Assembly: GCA_024291935.2 (NCBI GenBank)
Contig: CM044322.1
Span: 69,431,405-69,495,404, forward strand
Direction of reading: 5' to 3'
Length of the DNA stretch: 64,000 nt
Source of the DNA: Okapia johnstoni
Taxonomy: Eukaryota > Chordata > Mammalia > Artiodactyla > Giraffidae
Made by a program: the position numbers and the translations under genes. This document shows, one piece after another, positions 1-13,396 of this stretch; position 1 is the stretch's first letter; every line of letters begins with the position of its first letter. The notes below the pieces were generated by a model, which made no database searches, was not told where the DNA came from, and saw nothing but the letters and a program-made list of their open reading frames with translations.

Positions 1-120
1 ATCTACCTAATTACTAGTCAGTTTTCCATGTGTGCACGCATGCATTTATTAGGGGCCTACCAAGGTTAAGTATTGCTCCAAAGGACAGCTGGTTTTATCC
101 AAAAACTTGTGTAAAAGGAA

Positions 121-187
121 AAGTATATATATATGTATATATATACATATAAGGATATAGAAGGAGTATATATATATATATATATAA
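121..187. repeat. (TA)n-rich microsatellite
   Basis: This is an alternating AT tract with interruptions, made of several TATATATA runs. It lies in RASSF5 intron 1 just left of an L1 fragment and is likely polymorphic in length. Confidence 0.85.
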
Positions 188-324
188 CTTTGAATATATA
201 CACATATATTTTTAATACAGGTATTAAAATCCTGTTTTGATTTTCATCACAGGAAAAGATAAATCTTATTTCCAAAGCACTTAAAAAATTTATTTAAAAC
301 ACTGTAGACAGCTATAGGAAAGAA

Positions 325-595
325 CAAATACTGCCATTTATAGCAACATGGATGGACCTAGAGATTGTCATACTGAATGAAATAAGTCAGACAGAAACAG
401 ACAAATATCATATGATATCACTTATAGGTAGAATCTAAAAAAATGGTACAAATGAACCTATTTACAAAACAGAGAGTCACAGATGTAGAAAACAAACATG
501 GTTACCGAGGAGGAAGCCAGGGGTGGGGCAGGAGGGATAAATCGGGAGATGGGGATTGGCATGCACAGACTCCTGTACATCAGAGAGAACTGGGA
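325..595 (+). repeat. L1 3'-end fragment, left part (split by a SINE)
   Basis: The text has the characteristic ruminant L1 3' region: ATGGATGGACCTAGAGATTG, then TGAATGAAATAAGTCAGACAG, then GGTTACCGAGGAGG. It is broken near 595 by a CHR-type SINE and resumes near 720. No L1 coding capacity remains here. Confidence 0.8.
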
Positions 596-719
596 CTTCC
601 CTGGTGGTCCAGAGGCCAAGACTCCACCCTCCAAGGGCAGGGCGCCCTGGGTTCGATCCCTGGGGGACGAGCTAGATCCCGCATGCCTCAACTAAAACTC
701 AGTGGAGCCAGATAAAAAA
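596..719 (+). repeat. CHR-type SINE nested in L1
   Basis: The element starts with the tRNA-Glu-related head GACTTCCCTGGTGGTCCAG, has a B-box-like GGTTCGATCCCTGG, and ends in an A-rich AAAAAAATAAATAAA tail. This family is specific to cetartiodactyls. It interrupts an L1 3' end whose two halves flank it. Confidence 0.8.
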
Positions 720-920
720 ATAAATAAAATGTTTTTAAAATACATAAGTAATAAGGACCTACTGATTAGCACAGAGAACTCTTCTCAATACTCTGTAATG
801 ACCTATATGGGAAAAGAAATGAGTGGAGTGGATACATGTATAACTGATTCACTTTGCTTTACAGCAGAAACTAACACAATATTGTAAACCAACCATACTC
901 CAATAAAATTTTTTTTATAA
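720..920 (+). repeat. L1 3'-end fragment, right part
   Basis: This is the continuation of the split L1. It includes GGACCTACTGATTAGCACAG, the CTTTACAGCAGAAACTAACA motif and the terminal CAATAAAATT before a T/A-rich end. Confidence 0.8.
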
Positions 921-2254
921 AAATACCACTGTGGATAGTTGGGTTTAAGGTGATTTAAGAAACAGCAACAAGCCCACGAAAACTAAAGCCAGTGTGGAGC
1001 TGCCGATGCCATCTCAGCTCCGGGCAGCTCAGAAGGGGCCTCTGCTTCCTCCAGGCATGTGTCACTCTGCTCTGGGTGTAGGAGAGACGAAGCAGGTGGG
1101 GTCCCCCCTCCAGGGCTCAGGGCCCCCTGCCCCATCCCTGGGACATGTGCAGGAGCCTGGGCAGCTGGGAGAGACAGGGCGTGGACCCAGCAGCGAGGGG
1201 CAGACGTAACATGGAGGAGTTTGAGAGGTTTTTTGGTTTTTTGCTTCTGTTTTTAAAGCAGATACCATCTCTGAGAAGGGGCAAAAGGTCACCTGGCCTC
1301 TTGCTAAGCTTGAGTATATTTTTGGTAGTGTTCCACAGACCCCAGAGATAAGGACAGCCAAAGAGCTTCGCGAGAAGCCATGCCTAGGCATTGGCAGGCC
1401 GCAGGGCAGGGGCTAAAGCTTCCACAGGTGTGCAGGTGTGAAAGCATGCACAGGTGTCTGCACACAGGCATGCCTGATCTGAGCGCCGGGAGGTCATAGG
1501 AGGCCAGGAGCAGAGGCTCAGCCTCATGGGACAGCCAGGCTGCTGAGGCCAACTGGTTTTTCCACACCTGCTCTGATGTCATTCAATTTCAGAGTGCCAA
1601 TCACCAACCAACTGGGTGAAAGGAGGCTTTTGCAGGAGGAGAAAAGTAAATAGATTACGTCTGAGGCCCTCTCTGCAGGAGGCACACAATGCCTTCTTTA
1701 CAGCTGTATCCCTGTAGCCAGGACCACCGTCCTGCTGACCCCTGAGCAGCCTTTTATAATGATCTATGACTTGCTCCTTGGCAACACACCTGCTCCGCTT
1801 CTAAGGATGCCCAGTGGGCTAATCCAGCCCTGTCTGTTAAGTGGCATGATAAATTCAATGATAGGAATTTTTCCAGAGAAGGTGTTTAAGAGTTTCATGG
1901 CCTTCCTCTACTTCTGTCTGGGCAAATCTTCAAACCCTATCTCTTTTACTGAGATGTGAGTGGCCCACCTTGGCCCAGTATGCTGGAGGCTGGTACAGAT
2001 GACCCAGGGTGAGTCATTGCTAAAAGTCTTTCTGGGAGCAGTTGCTGGTGAGGGGCCTGCTGTGTGACCAGCATCATGTCAACTGGTTTCTGCTGAGGTC
2101 ATATTTAACCCATATAACACCAGCCAGAGGTGGGGATCCTTGGCTTCATTTAATGCTGGGAAAAACTGAGGCTCAGAGAGGTGAACCTGTACAAGGAAGG
2201 CCCTCCCACTCAGCATCCAAGGTCCAGACTCAATTGGGCCTGCCTCATGAATAG

Positions 2255-2662
2255 ATCTAGAGATTACCATGTTGTACTAATCAACGTAAGTCAGAAAAAG
2301 ACAGATACCATATGATATCATTTATATGTGGACTCTAAAAGATGACACAAACTAATATACCTATGAAAAATGAAACAGACATACAAATATAGAGAACAGA
2401 CTTGTGGTTCCCAAGGGGGAGGGACGGTGTGGGAGGGAAGGACGGATGAGAGTTTGGGGTAAGCAGGTACAAACTGTTATGCACAGGATGGATAAACAAG
2501 GTCCTACTGTATAGCACAGGGAACTATACTCACCATCCTGTGATAAACTGTCACGGAAAATAACATGTATATATGTGTGTGTGTCTGTATAATTGAGTCA
2601 CTTTGCTGTACAGCAGAAATTAAACACAACATTGTAAATCAACTGTACTTCAGTAAGGTTAA
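2255..2662 (+). repeat. L1 3'-end fragment
   Basis: This is a second L1 3' end of the same type. It contains ATACCATATGATATCATTTA, a G-rich stretch near 2410-2460, CAAGGTCCTACTGTATAGCA, and the terminal TTTGCTGTACAGCAGAAATT with CAACATTGTAAATCAACTG. It is non-autonomous and 5'-truncated. Confidence 0.85.
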
Positions 2663-4873
2663 AATGAAGCTGGCCTGGCTCCAAGCCCCTTCCCTTAAAC
2701 GCTACATTACAGGTCGCTCACGGAGCTGCAGCCTTCCGCCGTCCACCACTCCCGCCGTCCACCACTCCCGCCGTCTCTGCGCGTCCTGTCTCGCCCCTCC
2801 TCTTCCAGTCAATCTAACCAAATGCTGACACAAGTCGAACGAGCTGTAGCTGCAGTGCCATATCTGCCCTGACCTCAATGCTTGCCACTCCAGGCCTGAT
2901 TGATTCCATTAAATCTATAACTCTTTGGGCTGAAGAGCAAAAGAGCAAGGAAATGCTCTGTTGAATAATTCTTAAGTGGGGGTGGAGGGAAGAGGGTGGA
3001 TGGGAAGACACGAGTGAACATTTAGATTGAGGAACTCGGTCTTCAGCCATCCTCTCTCTGAGGGTCACAGTGTGTATTAGGCTATTGATGAGGATAAATC
3101 ATTTAGGCTGGCTGAATAGTATTTGTCTCCAAATAGGGATGAGATCTAGGGAATTAAAATTCTCACTTTTTAAGCCGTAAAACCGTAATCAGGAAAATCA
3201 GATTTTCCACAGCTAAGATCATACGATCTTTTAAATGCTTTCACAAGTTGAGCTCAGAGACAATCTTTCAGTTTAGTTCTGTCCCTAAGGCTCAGTGTTG
3301 TGACCCACCCAGATGCCTACCTGTGCCTGAATGTGTGAGAGAATAGCATGGAGACAAAGGGGAAAGCTTATGGGTACCAAAGATCCAGCCATCAAAGAGA
3401 GGCAGCTAGAGGCCAGGAAGATGAGCAGAACCCGTCAGGGAGGAGTTTCTGGCCTGATGGCGCGGCTCTGACCCTCGGCCAGAGGTCTGACTTCTGTGGG
3501 CCATCTCATCTGTGAAACAGAATCACCACTTTCCCACCCTCACCATATAGAGATCTGGATGGAATAAATGATATTTAAAACAAACAAATAAAAAACCCAG
3601 ATAAACACAAATCCCTTGGATCTTTAGCAGAAGAGAGCTGCAGAAATGCAAGATAGAGTAACTAGTCTGCTCCAGCAGGCAGAAGGCTAGACTGGAAGGC
3701 AGGTGCCCAGTCCCAGTCCTGGATCGGCCACCAGCTTGTTTTGCCCTTTGCCTCCTTTGTTTGAAGAAAAAAAAAAAAAAGAGTCGATGATCTCCAATCC
3801 CATGAAACTTTGAATTGCTACAGTCTCTCCTCCTCATCTTCCACTCAGCTACTCCGTCCCGTTACCCTTCCCCAGCGAGGACGGCTCTCACCCCAGTTTG
3901 TGCTGCGGGAGGTGTCTGCAGCCAGTCACGGCAGGGCTGCGGCTCCTGTCCAGCCGTGTTCCACCCTGCAGCCTCCAGCCCCCGAAAGGCACCTCCACTA
4001 ACCATGCAGGTGAGAAGCCTCGGCTAGGAAATTTCACTGCCCCGGGGTCCTGAGAAGGCCAACTCAGCAGCTTGGCAAGGTGTGATGCCCCTGGGAGCCA
4101 CAGGATGCCCAGAAATGGAAAAGAGGGGTCACTCAAGATGACCGTCTGTATTCAACCCATTCAGGGACTGGATTGGGGTGACTGCTTGGCTCTCATGCTC
4201 AGCCAAGGAAAAGCTGCTAAAACCCATAGCCAACCTGGGCTTCTGAAGTCCCACTTAAACCTGGCAGGTTGGCAGCATCTGAATGTTGGTCCCCGGGAGT
4301 CAGGAGGGCCAGGGAGGGGTGCTGAGCTCAGCATGAATTACCAGGTGGCCAGGGGCTCCCTCATGGCCTTCCCCAGGGAGAAGGCCGCTAGCCTGGCCCC
4401 CCTACTCCTGAACACCCCCAGCTGGAGTGACCCAGACCTACCTCCAGCCAGCCGGGTGTCAGGGCGGAACCCCTGAAGGGCTTGGGGCTTTAGGGACCCC
4501 CAGTGGCCCTTGGGGAGCCTGCGGAAGAGGCGCTGGAGTCGCAAGGTGATGGTTCCGAAGCAGGCAGAGGCCGCCTCCTCCACCCGGCCCTCAGTCATCC
4601 CGCTGGGCTGCGGGCGGATCACTAGCTTCTCTCCAGGCCTGGTGCTGGGGACAGAGCGACGAAGCAGGAGCCACTGACCCAGGAGGACTCCAGGCCTTGT
4701 ATGAGCCAGGCTTTGCTGCAATCAGCCCAGCCTCCCTGCTCCTCCGAAGGCAGGCCAGGGCACCGGGGACCCGGGCCAGCAGCAGCCCAGCCGGACGGAT
4801 GCCTTCTTCCCAGCTGAGGTCCCATCCCCTCCACCTCCCCCCAGCGGAAAACTTTCTATTCCTGGGGCTTTTA

Positions 4874-4893
4874 GCTTGATAAGATAAACATGC
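4874..4893 (+). promoter_or_regulatory. Tandem GATA-type motif in RASSF5 intron 1
   Basis: Two overlapping WGATAR-like matches, TGATAAGATAA, are followed directly by a forkhead-like ATAAACA. The motif sits in non-repetitive intron sequence. Use as an enhancer is only a possibility: nothing but the motif is visible. Confidence 0.25.
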
Positions 4894-5290
4894 CCCCAAA
4901 CAGGCTGCAGAAAGAGCCCGCCCTGGGCCTCACTTCTCAGGAGCGCCTGTGAGTCTGAAAAATCAACGTCTCCAAAGTTTCAGCAGACGACAGGAGTGAT
5001 CGGTTACCTCACGCGGGTGCCCAACCCAGGAACTCGTTAATGGATCTCTTTGGGGATGTCGGATTAATAATGCTTTACCAGCTGCACAGGTTCCTAAGGG
5101 ACAACCGGCTAATTCACATCCTCCCAGGCTAAGCCTGGAGTTGGGGAAGAGCTCTCAGCTGCCAGGGCCCCTAGGAAGCGGTGTTGCCTTAAGAGGGTCA
5201 GACCACTTATCTGAGAGCAAATACCCCAGCAGAGAAGAGGCGACAGGAATCGGAGGGAGAAAGAGAACAGTCTCCCATGAAGAGGCAGAG

Positions 5291-5518
5291 GGCTTCCCGG
5301 GCAGTGCTAGTGGTAAAGAACCTGTCTGCCAATGCAGGAGAGGTAAGAGACTCGGGTTCGATCCCTGGGTGGGGAAGGTCCCCTGAAGGAGGAGACAGCA
5401 ACCCACTCCAGTATCCTTGCCTGGAGAATCCCACGGACAGAGGGGCCTGGCAGGCTGCAGTCCATGGGGTCGCAGAGTCAGACACAACTGAAGCGACTGA
5501 GTAGGCGAGCACACATGC
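5291..5518 (+). repeat. Bov-A2-type SINE
   Basis: The order is typical of the ruminant family: GGCTTCCCGGGCAGTG head, TAGTGGTAAAGAACC, GGGTTCGATCCCTGGGT, CACTCCAGTATCCTTGCCTG, and the tail GGGTCGCAGAGTCAGACACA. Confidence 0.9.
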
Positions 5519-6302
5519 GTGGAGAGGCAAAGCTGTCGTTCTCTTGCCCTAACATGGGGTTCACAGGGTGTCCCCTCAACATGACTTGCAGAAGCACCCG
5601 AGTCCTGGGGGGGAAGTCCCCAGGCGGGCTGTCACCTGGGCAAGGTGGGCGATTAGAGGTGGACAGATGGCAGAACCTTCTAGGAAGACCAGGGAGAGGG
5701 GTCCTGCTCCCGTGCTGCCCAGAGACTCCAGAACTCACCCACCAGCCGCCAGCAGGGCCCCGCTTCACATGAAGGGGGGCGCTATCCTTCAACCAGAGGA
5801 GAGCGACCCCAGAGGACCAAGGAAGCTGCATTTACACCTCTGCGGGCTGAGTCCAGAAAGGTTCACGAGTTCAGCTGAGAGTTCCATGGGCCCTTGTGCA
5901 GCCACCAACCTGCTCCCACCCCTTTATGCTGTGGTTCTTCCCCAGGCCACAGAGAACACTGAATGGTATCGTATCCCAGAGGCAAGGTCCTCCAGCCACC
6001 GAGATGAGAAAATGGTAGAACAAACCTAAACTGCACCTGACCTTCCAAATCACTCCCCTGACACCTGCCCCCTCACAGGAGCTCTGGCCAGGAGGACTCA
6101 GCTAGACCACCCCTCCCTGCTGAGGCCCTCAACACTTGGTGCAGGAACAATAAGGCACATAGTTTATAAGTCATCTATTTAATACAGAGATGTCCCCAAA
6201 TGCCCCCTTCCTCGGGCTGGGACACTGGTTGTTTCTCCCTAATGCTTCCTTGTGGGGGACTGGGCTGCTAATGGTCTTTTTTGTGATCCTCTAGTTTACC
6301 CA

Positions 6303-6510
6303 GCAGCTTCCCTGGTGGCTCAGTGGTGAAGAATCCACCTGCCAGTGCAGGAGACCTGGGTTCGATCCCTGGGTCGGGAAGATCCCCTGGAGAAGGGAAT
6401 GACTGCTCACTCCAGTATTCTTGCTGGGAGAATTCCATGGACAGAGGAACCTGGTGGGCTATAGTACATGGGGTTGCAAAAGAGTCAGACACAATAGCGC
6501 CTAAACAACA
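6303..6510 (+). repeat. Bov-A2-type SINE with 16-bp target-site duplication
   Basis: This is a nearly full element, from GCTTCCCTGGTGGCTCAG to AGAGTCAGACACAATAG. The flanking repeat AGTTTACCCAGCAGCT is present at 6293-6308 and again at 6511-6526, which marks a retrotransposition event with intact target-site duplication. Confidence 0.92.
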
Positions 6511-9500
6511 AGTTTACCCAGCAGCTCTGCATATACAAGACTCACAAGTGAGTCCAGGTCCTGAGATGATAGCAGCTCACCGTGCAAGGCTGGAGCCCAG
6601 GTTCCTGGCCCCACTGGGACATAAGACCTTCACAAGGACCCAGGCTCTCCCACCTGGCTAAGGACAGACAAGGGTGGCATTCCCACTGTCATGCTCAGAG
6701 AAGAGGACATGCACATGCCGGGGGAATTTTAAATCGTGAGTCATGTGTCACGGGGGAAAATCCCTCCTGAATGCCCCACTTGGGCTTGAGGAGGCACTGA
6801 TCTCACTTCCCCGTTTCCTCATCACAGAGATGTTTTGTGGACAGGTTAAGTCACTGGGGAAGCCAGCAGGAAAGAACTGGCTGAGAAGCCAGACAGGGCT
6901 TTGGCATGTTCTAGAATCCTCACTCCTGATCTTTTGAAAATGTGGATAGGTTGTCTACTGTAGGGATATTTAGGAGGAACACAGTGACCTCTTGCTGCCC
7001 CAACATCTAAGCACTGACCCTCTGACCATGCTGAAGAGTGCAGCCAAGGCCAACATAATCTGGAGGAACACCCTTCACCATCCTACATGCTGGGGTTGCA
7101 AAAATTTCTCACCTTGATATACCCTATTTATAAAAAGGTCCTTCCAGATTGCTTTTAAAAACTTTCATCACTAGAAGAGACATTTACATACTGTATGCTC
7201 AATCTCTTTTTTCTAAAAACTCTCAAGTTACAGCTGGAATCTTTTGTTCCATTTGAATAATAAGGCATCTCTGAGTTTTCTTTGGATTTTTAATACTTTC
7301 CTCAGTTGCAGAAAGGACATAATTGTTTCAACAGAAACCACAAAGCCTCCAGCTTCCATTTAACTTAGATGGAAAAAACAGCTTCCGCCAAGTCAGCAAG
7401 GAAAGTAAGTGATGACACCCAAATATGAACCTGACCTGGAGACACACTGTCAGAGTTGGGGTGGGGGGTGCTTTTTGCTGTCCCCAACTCAGCTACATCA
7501 TTGCCCGGGACAGGGAGGAAGCCCACAATACAAACCTCAGTTTATTTTCCAGTCCCAATCCAACTCTTCTTCCCATAGTTGTCCCCTCTGAGACACAACC
7601 TAATTTCTCTTAGGTTCATGATCAATCCTGTGTCATGAACTCTGACGCTGGGTCACAGCAAGGAGGATCTTTTCTGTTCCAGGAAAAGATCTTCAACCTG
7701 CATGTCCACGCCCACCCCCCTACACACACCTAACACTAGTGGGGTAGGGGTGGGGACAGACACACTTGTTCCTTTTATCTTGAGATTGAAGAAAAACTTC
7801 ACCTTTATTTTCAGGACCTCATGATTTACACACGCTGAAAATCTATTTAGAAAGCAAACCCTGAAGACAGGCTGAAGGGCTGCCAGCTCTCAGTTGTCCA
7901 GAGCCTGACTGATCCTCTAGTTTGTACAGGGCTTACCCACCCCTCGGCTCACCTCTCTCTCTTTCTGTATCTCTTCTTATGGACATTTCAGCATTTGTTG
8001 GCAGGTGAAAGAGGAAGCTCCACTAACTGGCACGTTCAGTGGCATTAGCTCATGGGGCAAAATGCTACTCTGTTGGGTTCTGGTGCTGGTTTTGCTGCTA
8101 ACCCTCTGGGTCATCAGAGAAGCCATTGACTCTCTGAATGCTGGGTCTCCTGGTCTGTGAGATGACCATGATCCAACCAGCCCTGCCTGTCTCTCAAGGG
8201 TGCTGCTGGGCCCAGCAGAGCCAGTAGCCAAGAAAACACTTTAGATGCGGCCAAGTCACCTCAGATAAACTGATCTCTGCTCCCACAGTTCCTTGGCCAT
8301 TCTCAGTACTTTCTTGTTTCACATGAATATCCCCATCTTTGCAGACTCACAGAATACCAATTTGCATCTTCAGCAAATATGACGATTCTTTCCCAGATCC
8401 GGCATCTGGGAGAAACAAAACACAAAACGATAAAAAAAAAAAAAAGCAAAATGGGCAAAGAACATCACTGTTCTTTCAGGCCTGACTTTTGCGGACCTGT
8501 GGTTTGATTTATGAAAGGTACACAGAAGCCAAGTTTTCATGTTTTAGCAGCCCTAAGCCAACAGCCACTGCAGACGTCTGAGTAAGATCTGCTCCGCCCT
8601 GGAAATGTTTGTTCAAGAAACAGGGAGGGGGAATAGAAGGTGGCCTGCAGGCCCTCCGCTGAACAGTAAACACGACCCAGCCTCACTGCGGTCACAGGCG
8701 AGAGACATACCCGGCTACCTACCTGCCTGCCCGCCCAGTGACACATGGGAACTGCTTGAAGTTTTCAACACCACCCCTCTTTCCAACCCTCAACACAACG
8801 TCTGTTTGTGCCCCCCTACCCCGCTGACGCCCTCAATGAGGCCAGGGGAATGAGGGTGAGCCGGAAAACCCTGCAGAACATCCAGGGGCACTACAGCAGT
8901 CAGGGCTCACAGGACCGAGCGCTCTCCACCAGGGGGCTGGGCACGGAGCTGCCGATGCCAGGACAGACCCTGCTGTGCTCCCCCCTTCCTCTCCAAACAA
9001 GGCAAACGAGAGCCCAGCATCCCAGCTTTCCCTGTGGGTACATCTCTCAAGAATGTTCTCTGCGCCAGGAACCACAGGCAGGCTCGAACAGGCCCTGCAT
9101 GAACCTGCCGGCCACGGTGGCCAACACCCCACAGCAGAGGGCTCCCAGACTCCGCCAGGCTTTGCCCACATCGGCAGGGGGCAGGGGGTCCTCCAAGAAC
9201 ACCCAAGATCACCTCCTGGGTCCAGGTCAAGATGGTGCTGACCTTGGGAGAGCACTCCTGTGAGTCCTCCCCGGGGCCAATTTTTACTCCACTTCCACCA
9301 GGGGACTGAGCCTGCCGTCCTCCCTGCCGTCATCCCCTCACCCCACCAAAGCCCGAAAGCTGGCCCAGCGCCCCTCCCAGCCCTGAGATCTGGCCCCGAA
9401 CATGTACAGAGAAGCTGCCAAAACTCTTGGAGAAAAACCGAAAGTGACTAAAGGCACAACCATCTCCCGGGTCAGGGCCGGCCTTGCCAGCGTCAGCTGC

Positions 9501-12309
9501 CTGCAGCACTCCCCGACCCAGCCAAGGGAGAGCGACCCAGACCCTGGGGGGGCAGTGGGGCGGGGTGAGGCCCTCTGAGAGGCGGGAAGCCAGCCTGGGG
9601 GAGGGATGTCCCGTCTGCCTGCTCTGCACAGCCACAAACACCTGTCCAAGGTGCTCACCGAGTCATCGGAGGAGGACGGCCACCAGGAAGGGCCTCTGAT
9701 GAGGCCTCAGCAGCCTCCACAGCGTCTCAGCAGGCAGGGCCAGAGCAGAACGCAGCTCCTTCTCCCGGGACACTGCAAGCTGACGGGTGGGGATCGGGAG
9801 CGCCCCGCGGGAGAGCCCTGGGGAGGCAAGGGCTGGGATGCCCCGTGGGCAGCGGCCAGAGGTCCCCCAGATGCTGGGTGTGGACCAAAGGCAGGAAATG
9901 GCATGACAGCCTGAGCTGGTCCAGGCCACCTTTAGGGCCGGTCGGGTTTGCCCAACATGAGGCTCTAAGCTCCCCTGCCCCTACCAGGTGGACAGGCACC
10001 TCCTTCTCTCTGTCCTGACTTCGTGAATCTGCTCTGGGATGGATGTGGACACAGCAGGCAAAGGCTCTAGGCTCCTCAGAGGAAAGGCACTGTGGACCCG
10101 TGAAGAATTCCTCCGGGGCGTATCATTCTTAAGAGCCGCGCCGGGCCTGCCCTGAGTCTCAGCCGCTCTCTGAGCCCCTGGCTCCTGCCTCCAGGCTGCA
10201 GCCAGCTTCCCGGGGCTACAGGGTGCCCTCAGCAGCCAGGCAGAGCTGGGGGCTGTCTTTCCCCTGCCCTACAAGGCCTATCTGCCAGGCTTGGCGCCAG
10301 CTGAATTTACTGGTAAACTTGGGGAGAAGAGAGAGGATCAAGCCCACATAGCTGAGGGAAGATGTCAATTCACTTCCCCCTAATAACTCTGCAGGATCAT
10401 CAGGAGAACACACACGTTCATTACCAAGTCTAATTAGGCTGGCAGACAAGTGGCATTAATCATTTTTGACTGTACCTGGGATTCAAGCCCCTCTTACTCC
10501 ATAATCAGAAAATTTTATGCTCTGATGGATAGCGGGAAAAAATTAAACCCACATTTAATCCTTTCACTTTCATCTTGTGAAAACACAGGAAGCAGAGAGG
10601 GGAAGAAACAGAGAACAACAGCCTGGGGACCTCAAATGGCCTCTCTCAAAGCCTTCCAGGTCCTTTCTCTGCCCTCCCATGGCCCCCACCCCTCCACCAG
10701 GACTTTCCCCAAGAAAAAAACCCCAATCAGAGCCAGAAGCAGGGGAGGGAAGGGAGGTGGGGGATTCCACTATCTCTCTCTAACAACAAAATGTCCATTT
10801 CAGGGCTTAATTTTCCTAACCTCCAAAGCCAAACATGGGCCTGAATTAATGAAAATACTTTAAGCCACATACTTCAGTGCTACCAGGTGTCCTGGACAAA
10901 TAAAACACTTTCCAAGTGCCCCAGGTTCTTGGGTCTGCTACAGAGAGACTCATTGTCCCTGTCCCAGTAACCTCTTCTGCAAAGAACCCAAGAGAGGGGC
11001 TGGGTCTGTGGGACTCTGTGGCTGTCACAAGGGGCGTCCAGTCTGTGCAGAGAGGTGGGTTAAGCTCGACCACTGAGGCTGTGATGAGACATAGCTAGCA
11101 AGGCTTGACAAGGGGCTCTGTGAGATACCAGACCTCCTCACCCAGGAGGTCCCTGTTCCCATGCCAGCAGGCTCCGTGGCAAATACCTCCCATTCCCACC
11201 ATAATTCAGGTCTCCCACAGGAGGGGGAGGTCAGGATGGTGAGCCCCAGGGCCCCCCTTCACCCTATAACCCCAATCCCATGACCCTTTACAGCTCTGAA
11301 CACACCCCTCCAGAGAGGACCCGCTCCACTAGTAATGTGCAAGGCATATCCAAGTATCCCTCTCTCAGTGTGGAGTTGGACTTAGCTTTTCTCATTTTCC
11401 AGACTATTTCATACTCCAAGATGGCTAATGCATCCACCAAAACAAGATGAAAGGTTAACTCTGTGTTCCTTCTATAGAAGAAAGGGTCCACAACCTGTAA
11501 GGGACACTCCCTGAGAATAAAGGCAAAGGGCAGTCCATGAGAGTTCCAAGGGTTGTGTGCTACTGGCCATTCCCTCTTGGAATGCTGGAAATGGATCCTC
11601 ACCATGGCCACTGTCCCCACTCCCCCAGACACACACACATGACGTCATATAATCTACCTCTCTCTCCCCCTCCCAATCCCCACCAGATTTCCTTCTCTAT
11701 CTAATAAACACGAGTTCTTTAATCCTGGAAATGAATATCAACTTTGAACTTCTCCTGTTGGCAAATCCAGCATTAACCAGAGCTCAGTTACAGTCCTTGA
11801 AGTAGGGATAAGCTTGAGATAAAGGAATTTTCACTGAAATGGCAGTGGGAAGACAGTTTTCTAAACGCTTCCCTTATTAAAAGCCCATTTTGCCAACATA
11901 GCTCCCACCCAGTGTCAACCTCCTGCTGAGACAGATGTCATTTACATACCCACTGTCCCTCCACATGTTTCCAAGAACCAGGAGATTTAATAGCAAAAAC
12001 AGACGACCGTCTTTATCAGCCATGAGACTGTGCTTGATGCTGGGGACAAGTGGTACAAATACAAGGTGCCAGGGTCCTGATGACCTCGAGGCCACCAACA
12101 CGCTGTGAGGATGCCCACAGCAGGCAGGAGTGGCACTGTGGTTAGTGCCCTGCCCTGCACCGCCTGGGATGCGCAGGACACCCTCTTTCCCACTCAGCTC
12201 AGCAATCAAGCGAGTTGGAAAACTGCTCTCACTGTTTGAAAAGGTGATCCTAAGAAGTGTCGAGAGCCCAGGCAAATTGTTACAGCCGCGGGATGGGAGG
12301 TGATAATAA

Positions 12310-12545
12310 TAACATTCATACTGCCCTAAACATTTATATTGCCTTCTACCAGGCACTGTTCTAAGCCCTTTCCATATATTAATTCATTTAATTCTCACAT
12401 TAACACAACTGAGAAGGTAAGGCTATCTCAATTTTTTAAAACACGGAAGTGGAACACAGAGGTACCCAGGGTCACACAGAGACTAATTGGCAGAATCAGG
12501 ATTCAAACCTAGGTCTTCTGGTTCCAGGCTGTTCTCTTAGGCACT
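12310..12545. repeat. MIR-type SINE fragment
   Basis: The order is that of a decayed MIR: AGGCACTGTTCTAAGC, TTAATTCATTTAATTCTCAC, GTCACACAGAGACTAATTGG, GATTCAAACCTAGGTCTTC. It is old mammalian repeat sequence in RASSF5 intron 1. Confidence 0.65.
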
Positions 12546-12933
12546 GCAGAGTACTGCCTTTCAAAAGTCATGTTTCTGACCCTTGCTTTTTAAAACAAAG
12601 ATAAAACAAGCCCACCCCACCATGGAATTAGAACTCCAGTTGAAAGAAAGATTATTGGTGAGTATGGCCTGCTGTGTCTCTACCTGCCAGCCATCAGAAC
12701 ATTTCTCAACTGTTTCCATCCAGCTACAAGTCCACAATCAGTTAAATATTAATAATGACAAACAGAGGCTCCTCTCTGTAGCCTCTTGATTCCAACTCTG
12801 CTTCCTCTCTGGTGTTCAGACATCCCTGGTTGGTACTAACCCACCTCGCTGAGGGCTACCAAGTCACACAGAAATCAGAGGACACGCTTGTTCACCTGGG
12901 GCTTCCTTTCACAAGAAACTATCTAATGTGAAA

Positions 12934-13125
12934 GTATGAAAGTGAAAGTCGCTCAGTAGTGTCCGACTCTTTGCGACCCCATGGAATTCATGGAATTCTC
13001 CAGGCCAGAATACTGGAGTGGGTAGCCTTTCCCTTCTCCAGGGGATCTTCCCAATCCAGGGACCAAACCCAGGTCTCCCGCATTGCAGGCGGATTCTTTA
13101 CCAGCTGAGCCACAAGGGAAGCCCT
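12934..13125 (-). repeat. Bov-A2-type SINE, reversed
   Basis: Read on plus it shows GAAAGTGAAAGTCGCTCAGT, GTCCGACTCTTTGCGACCCC, CTCCAGGGGATCTTCCC, and ends in CCACAAGGGAAGCCC, the complement of the usual head. It therefore lies on the minus strand. Confidence 0.9.
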
Positions 13126-13301
13126 GAATAAATTCATTTAATCATGGAGTATCACGCATATACACAAATAAACACACAGACACCATTACCAACAACAACC
13201 CTGCAAGTCATAAAACTATATGCCAAATGTTCAACAACTGACACAGTCCTCCAGTGTCTTTTTCACTCTTATTTTTAAACTTTTCTCTGTTTTTGCCATG
13301 C

Positions 13302-13396
13302 TGCACAGCATGCCATATATTAAGTTTCCCGATGAGGGATCAAGCCCTGCAGTGGAAGCACTGAGTCCTAACCACTGGACCAACTGGAAGTCCTCA
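13302..13396 (-). repeat. CHR-type SINE fragment, reversed
   Basis: The plus text has GATGAGGGATCAAGCCCTGC, GGAAGCACTGAGTCCTAACC, and ends ACTGGAAGTCC. This is the reverse complement of a tRNA-Glu-derived SINE head. Confidence 0.7.

Noticed and set aside
4338..4721. 127-codon minus-strand frame in RASSF5 intron 1
   Set aside because: It gives no recognisable family and has no convincing splice signals or poly(A) signal. Frames of this length are expected in GC-rich intron DNA.
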